Positions 60,155-64,000 of a stretch of 64,000 bases of DNA are shown here, piece by piece. Positions within the stretch are counted from its first letter, which is position 1. Each line of letters opens with the position of its first letter. Source of the DNA: Salibacter halophilus (GTDB taxonomy: Bacteria > Bacteroidota > Bacteroidia > Flavobacteriales_G > Salibacteraceae); NCBI RefSeq assembly GCF_008806325.1, contig NZ_WACR01000003.1, positions 62,001 through 126,000 of the forward strand. The letters are read 5' to 3'. Made by a program: the position numbers and the translations under genes. Below the pieces are notes generated by a model. That model ran no database searches, had not been told where the DNA came from, and saw only the letters and a program-made list of their open reading frames with translations.

Positions 60155-62392
60155 TCATTGTACTTTTTGGTAATGGCCCGTCTTCGGGCACTCCACATAA
60201 TCAGGCTGCAGTTTCTTTAGAAAGTAATCTACTGACCTTGCACTGAGGTTTAATTGCTTGCCTAACTCCACAGCCTCAGCCCGTTTGAAAGTGGGAGGGA
60301 GCATTTCAAAAAGCTTCCGTTTGTTATCACCTCCACGGAAAGGCTCTGCGTCTTCCTGCTTGGGCAAGTTGTGAAACATCAATAGACTGTGCTTCAGGTA
60401 GATGTTTGAAAGCTGCAACGCAGCTTGAAAATCATCGTCCAGGCATTCCTGCTTTACGGTCAGCTCCCCGTTTTCAAATTTTCGTAGAGCGGTAAAGATC
60501 ATGGCGATGCGGTAGCAAATGAGGCCAAGCCTTTTTACTACGCTGGTTGCTTCATCACTGATGAAGCGGTCCACTTCTTTCAGCCAAAGACCGAAGGTCT
60601 TGTTGAGCTGATCCCATTGCTCGCGAGTTAGCTGCACTTCGGTGTCAGAGCCTTGCAGGAATTGGTGCATATCATGCACCCGTTTAGCAAGCCTTTCAAA
60701 CAGTTCTGTCAGGTTTACCTGGCTACCAAATGGCGAAACATCACGCCAAATCTGCTGCGTTTTGAAGGCATAGAAGATAAAGCGGCTAAAAAGGCCATCT
60801 TCAGCAGAATTGATAAGGTTAGGCACTTGGCTGGGCGTACCGGATAGCGCAACTGAAAGTTGTGGGGCTTTTACTTCCACATATTCATTATTGGTTTTGC
60901 GGCTACATGAGATTTTCTCATGGTGGAAAGCTTTGCGCAGCATATCAGAATAAGAACCCCATTCCTGTTTAAAGATATTGCCCATGGTGTCAGCCTCCGT
61001 TTCGCAAATGATGCCAGACCCGCCATTTTCTTCCAGGTGCCAAAGAATTTTGGCGTTGCTGGTATTGGCGGGAATGTAGAGCACTTCATATTGAGGCTTC
61101 TCCGGTGGTTCGGTAGCGGGTTCGCCTTTTTTTCGGCTTTTCTGCTCCATTTTGTGATCTTCCAGTTCCAGCTCATAATCTTTCATGCGCTGTTCGCTGG
61201 CCGTTCTCATGTGCTCATGAATGCGGTCGCCCAGGTTCTTTGCGGACAGCAAAGAGCCTTTGCCGCTTGCGGCTGGGGCGATAATGAAAGAGAAAAGGTT
61301 CGGATGAACTGTTCTCTGAGCATAGATGCCTGTTACATTCGGTAAGCATCCACTGAGGATGCAGAGGGCACCGGTCAGAAAGACATCCCGCTCGCGGGAG
61401 TCGGAAAAGCCAGAGGCACCTTCCTGAAGGATTTCAGGCAAAGCCTGATAGACTTCATCGGGAATGGTAGGGGACTGCAGTAGGTAATCTTCTTCCTCTT
61501 GTTGCCGGGCATGGTTTACACCATTTGAAGCGTTTGCAAACTTTGCAAACTCGTGGGAATGGTGGTTGTAGGCACTTTTTACAGCCGCTTCAATTTCCTT
61601 AAAGCTTAGGTCATAGCGGTTTCCGATCAGTTCCCGTGCTTCCATTTCTTCAATACCGGCACGGTTGCAGTTGGAGGCCAACAGGTAAACGAAGTTGTTC
61701 CTGTTGCCTTCTGCATAGCTCATCTTTTGCTCGGTGAACTGGATGCAATTCTCAAAGGAAGTACTGACCTCTTCGGGTTGTTCATGATGGTTTACCGGAG
61801 TGGGCTGAGGGGGAATCGTAGGTTCTTCAACCTCAGCTCCCGGAAGTTCAACATGAAACTTTTTGTGCTTCAGATTGCGGTAGCATTCAGGATCAGAAGA
61901 AAAGAAGCAAAGGCGCGGGATGTCTTTCCCGGAACGATCCAGCTTTAGCTGGAGAGCATTTTCATAATAGGTGGCTACCTGCTCAAAGGCTTCTGCATGG
62001 TGTTCCTGTTCGCTGTCCACTTCAATGAGAATTTTCAAGCCCTGTCCACTTGGGCTGCGAAAGCAGCAGAAAGTGTAAGGCTCGGAAGAAGCTTTGTCAA
62101 AAGCTTCTGAGAGTTGCTGGTCTGAAAGCTTATCGAGGTCGAGAATGATGAACTGGCTATAGCGAAGCAGCTTGTCTGCTGCGCGGCCTCCTTCAAAGGT
62201 TCCCGATGGAGTGAATGCAGGCAGCTTCTTTTTGAGAAGATCTGCGTTTTCCCGGTCGCCACTGTAAAGGAGCTTGCGGATTTCGTGAATCTGCTCTTCA
62301 TAGACACCTCCCTTGATGTCTTTAGTGATTAGTACAAGTGATTTATCCTCCACCTTTTGGGTGAAGTGCTTGAATATTGTTGATGTTGCCAT
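60155..62392 (-). CDS. BT4734/DUF3987 replication-type protein of mobile islands
   Basis: 745 residues. N-terminal BT4734-like domain (~20-190, 'YSQFIILDLDKL', 'CFRSPSGQGLKILIEVDSEQ'), related to VirE/primase-polymerase N-termini. A linker follows, then the DUF3987 ATPase-like part with P-loop 'IIAPAASGKGSLLSAKNLG' and a helicase-loader-like C-terminal half. These proteins belong to Bacteroidota integrative elements and are probably involved in replicating the excised circle. Follows two excisionase-like genes in the same direction. Holds the island's only GTCAGANCC copy. Confidence 0.85.
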   Translation of the reverse strand: MATSTIFKHFTQKVEDKSLVLITKDIKGGVYEEQIHEIRKLLYSGDRENADLLKKKLPAFTPSGTFEGGRAADKLLRYSQFIILDLDKLSDQQLSEAFDKASSEPYTFCCFRSPSGQGLKILIEVDSEQEHHAEAFEQVATYYENALQLKLDRSGKDIPRLCFFSSDPECYRNLKHKKFHVELPGAEVEEPTIPPQPTPVNHHEQPEEVSTSFENCIQFTEQKMSYAEGNRNNFVYLLASNCNRAGIEEMEARELIGNRYDLSFKEIEAAVKSAYNHHSHEFAKFANASNGVNHARQQEEEDYLLQSPTIPDEVYQALPEILQEGASGFSDSRERDVFLTGALCILSGCLPNVTGIYAQRTVHPNLFSFIIAPAASGKGSLLSAKNLGDRIHEHMRTASEQRMKDYELELEDHKMEQKSRKKGEPATEPPEKPQYEVLYIPANTSNAKILWHLEENGGSGIICETEADTMGNIFKQEWGSYSDMLRKAFHHEKISCSRKTNNEYVEVKAPQLSVALSGTPSQVPNLINSAEDGLFSRFIFYAFKTQQIWRDVSPFGSQVNLTELFERLAKRVHDMHQFLQGSDTEVQLTREQWDQLNKTFGLWLKEVDRFISDEATSVVKRLGLICYRIAMIFTALRKFENGELTVKQECLDDDFQAALQLSNIYLKHSLLMFHNLPKQEDAEPFRGGDNKRKLFEMLPPTFKRAEAVELGKQLNLSARSVDYFLKKLQPDYVECPKTGHYQKVQ

Positions 62393-62395
62393 GTC

Positions 62396-62695
62396 TCAAG
62401 ATTTTGAAGTTGCGTTAATACCTGACCTGGAAGGTTGTCGGTGTTCTTCCAGCATTTTCACGATGTCGCTCATGCGGTAATAGATCTTGTTGCCGATCTG
62501 TGAGTAAGCAATTACACCTTCATTCCGCCAGGACTGAGCGGTGCGCTTACTGATGTACATGAGTTGCAGAAATTCCTGATTGTCGAGAAAGACATCATCA
62601 AGGTTGGTCTGCTTGGTGTGAAGGGCCGCCTCAATGTTTTTGAGGCGGTCCATGATTGCTTTGAAAGCTCTGTCGCTTAATTCGATCTTCTCCAT
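62396..62695 (-). CDS. HTH excisionase-like protein
   Basis: 99 residues with a helical N-terminus, then 'LDNQEFLQLMYISKRTAQSW', 'RNEGVIAYSQIGNKIYYRMS', 'DIVKMLEEH', the DNA-binding arrangement of AlpA/Xis-type (helix_turn_helix_17) proteins, ending basic. Such factors control excision or replication in islands of this kind. The stop is 3 bp before the DUF3987 gene. Confidence 0.85.
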   Translation of the reverse strand: MEKIELSDRAFKAIMDRLKNIEAALHTKQTNLDDVFLDNQEFLQLMYISKRTAQSWRNEGVIAYSQIGNKIYYRMSDIVKMLEEHRQPSRSGINATSKS

Positions 62696-62697
62696 GG

Positions 62698-63003
62698 CTA
62701 GCCCCTCCGTCCTTTGGTTACCAAATAGTCAGCGGCTCGCTTCTCGATGTCATCCGCTGAGGTCTGGCGGTTGCGCTGCAACCATTCATCCAGTTCCTTG
62801 CGATTGAAATAGAGGCGTTTACCTTGCGGACAGAAATGCGGGATAGCCTTGGTGCTCGTAAGCTTATAAAGGTGGCTCTGACTGAGCCCCAGGTATTGGC
62901 TTGCTTCGTTGAATGAGAGAACTTCTTTTTGAAGGATTCCCTGCTCTACAATCAATTGCTCGATCTTGTCGAGCCTTTCGATGATACTATCTTGAGTGTT
63001 CAT
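62698..63003 (-). CDS. Second HTH excisionase-like protein
   Basis: 101 residues. Core 'SFNEASQYLGLSQSHLYKLT' and 'STKAIPHFCPQGKRLYFNRK', 'ELDEWLQRNR', the same excisionase fold as the neighbour but a distinct copy. It begins right after a ~170-nt structured leader and is followed 2 bp later by the other HTH gene, so the pair probably acts jointly at the attachment sites. Confidence 0.87.
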   Translation of the reverse strand: MNTQDSIIERLDKIEQLIVEQGILQKEVLSFNEASQYLGLSQSHLYKLTSTKAIPHFCPQGKRLYFNRKELDEWLQRNRQTSADDIEKRAADYLVTKGRRG

Positions 63004-63026
63004 TTTACTCTTGATTTTAAAAGTTT

Positions 63027-63148
63027 ACAAAAGGGTTTCTTTTGTGCCTTTCACTCGCCCGAAACAAGGCACTGGTTTCAGGCGAATGATCAAGAGCAAA
63101 TTGAGCGCATAGTGAGCCCGTAAACAGTGAGATATTTACATCTCACTG
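63027..63148 (-). promoter_or_regulatory. Structured leader upstream of the excisionase operon
   Basis: Four stems can be drawn: ACAAAAG/CTTTTGT (63027-63045), TCGCCCGAAAC/GTTTCAGGCGA (63055-63085, 11 bp with one mismatch or U-G pair), CAGTGAGAT/ATCTCACTG (63125-63148), and GTGCCTT (63044-63050) with AAGGCAC (63066-63072). The last pair joins the loop of the second stem to sequence nearer the start codon, a potential pseudoknot. It occupies most of the gap to the gene at 63003. Confidence 0.6.
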
Positions 63149-63174
63149 AGTTAGCTCCCTGAACTCACTGTTTT

Positions 63175-64000
63175 TTATTGCAGTTCTTTCAGAATGTCGT
63201 CTATGATGGGTTGATTTTTGGGGTTGGCAATCTTGTTGGAGTAGAGATTTTGCTTGTTGATCCGCGTGTTTTTCTTGGAGTAAAAGATTGCTGCCTTATC
63301 GATGGTGGAAGGTTTCAGATTGGTAAAGTAAGGCTCCAGGCGGTCAATGATGTATCTGAATTGGGTGGTTTCGCAGTCCAGGTGAATTTCCGGTGCTGTA
63401 GAGGTCAGTGATTTTGCAGTTAGTACATGCAAAAGATCTTCCGGAGTGGACTGGTCATCCTTCAGCAGTTCAACCTTCAGGTTGAGAAGCTTAATAACAT
63501 TCTCAAGCTTCTTGGGGTCTCCGGTGAAACCAAAGCTAAAATCCTGGTTAGCTGTCAGGATAGGTTTTGGCTTTTTGGGTTTGTCCTCATGGTTTAGCAC
63601 TTCCTGCAGTTGTTCACGAAGCTGGTCCAACTTTACAGTTGAATTTATGTAGTCAGACTCAGGGACTGGCTCACTGAGGTATTCGGCAAAGATTTCTGAA
63701 TCTGTGGCCGGTATTGGATCAACGTATTGCGGGTAGAGTTTGTCGGTTTCAAGGAGTAAGCGAATGAGCGACCATTTCAAAACGTCCAGCACGTATGCGG
63801 AAAGTTGATCGTTCTGTAAGTCAGATTTTATTTCTGCTAAGTCCCGGAGCTTGTCAATCACTCCGGCACGGAGTGAGTTGATCAAATAATGGCGGTCGGT
63901 ATCATCCAGGTCGCGAGTAATGGCATTAAACAGATTGGCGGTGGTCCGGGTGGCTTCGTTCTTTATTAAGTAGTGATAAAAGCGCGAGGTGATGTCGAAT
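63175..64000 (-). CDS. Hypothetical island protein, C-terminal 274 residues (cut by window edge)
   Basis: The frame stays open past the TTG at 63885 to the window edge (residues upstream include 'FDITSRFYHYLIKNE' and 'TTANLFNAITRDLDDTDRHY'), so the start lies outside. It is soluble and helical, with a Lys/Pro hinge ('KPKKPKPIL') and a C-terminal segment 'TQFRYIIDRLEPYFTNLKPS' common to RteC-like/DUF6617-like proteins of Bacteroidota mobile elements. Function unknown; family naming is tentative. A hairpin-rich gap separates it from the excisionase genes. Confidence 0.7.
   Translation of the reverse strand, partial: FDITSRFYHYLIKNEATRTTANLFNAITRDLDDTDRHYLINSLRAGVIDKLRDLAEIKSDLQNDQLSAYVLDVLKWSLIRLLLETDKLYPQYVDPIPATDSEIFAEYLSEPVPESDYINSTVKLDQLREQLQEVLNHEDKPKKPKPILTANQDFSFGFTGDPKKLENVIKLLNLKVELLKDDQSTPEDLLHVLTAKSLTSTAPEIHLDCETTQFRYIIDRLEPYFTNLKPSTIDKAAIFYSKKNTRINKQNLYSNKIANPKNQPIIDDILKELQ

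Noticed and set aside
61372-61380. Further uptake-like copies in the island (for example GGTCAGAAAG)
   Set aside because: They break the CC at the 3' end of the motif, so they do not count as GTCAGANCC.
1-64000. CRISPR arrays, rRNA, transposases, integrase
   Set aside because: None seen on either strand; the integrase of the island presumably lies beyond the right edge.

Overview
The window looks like a Bacteroidota chromosome, probably a marine Flavobacteriales-type organism. This rests on many families typical of the phylum (HYC_CC_PP, DUF6660, DUF6266, a BT4734/DUF3987 protein, GDCCVxC) and on several promoters of the Bacteroidota form (-33 TTTG, about 19 nt, -7 TAnnTTTG). No rRNA, tRNA, CRISPR array, transposase or integrase is visible. 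The genus cannot be named from the sequence alone.

Left part, 1 to about 25.5 kb, is the resident chromosome. It carries mutS2 (cut by the window edge), a run of small AT-rich secreted or membrane proteins, priA, a family 2 glycosyltransferase, a tripartite heavy-metal RND efflux operon (HYC_CC_PP protein, CusA/CzcA, TolC, adaptor) and the operon SpoIIM - DUF4129 - DUF4350 - MoxR - DUF58 flanked by RDD proteins. This part is peppered with a 9-bp DNA motif, GTCAGANCC: I count 21 copies in 23 kb, in both orientations and all reading frames, against about 0.7 expected. Only one copy occurs in the remaining 40 kb. It behaves like a DNA-uptake-sequence-type genomic signature.

Right part, about 25.7 kb to the end, is a genomic island read almost entirely on the minus strand. 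Its own mobility-type genes (an unknown protein, two excisionase-like HTH proteins and a BT4734/DUF3987 protein) lie at 60-64 kb. Cargo in order is: a detoxification-like cluster (27-32 kb); a MarR-controlled cluster with a diheme cytochrome and an FAD monooxygenase (32-36.3 kb); a mercury-type cluster under an ArsR regulator (37.2-39.8 kb); a divalent-metal efflux operon with an RND pump fused to its TolC channel (39.9-47.8 kb); and a defence island (47.8-60 kb). Two non-coding blocks (26.4-27.0 and 36.3-37.2 kb) flank the 27-36 kb cargo.

The defence island is the most unusual part. An operon of HTH controller, HsdM, a half-length HsdS and a BstXI-type HNH endonuclease is followed by a HigB/HigA-ImmA pair. 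After a terminator comes a tight operon of HsdR, a long prokaryotic Argonaute whose PIWI catalytic positions appear lost, and a DEAH helicase. One methylase-specificity pair may therefore serve two different nucleases, and an inactive Argonaute sits directly between a type I restriction motor and a helicase.
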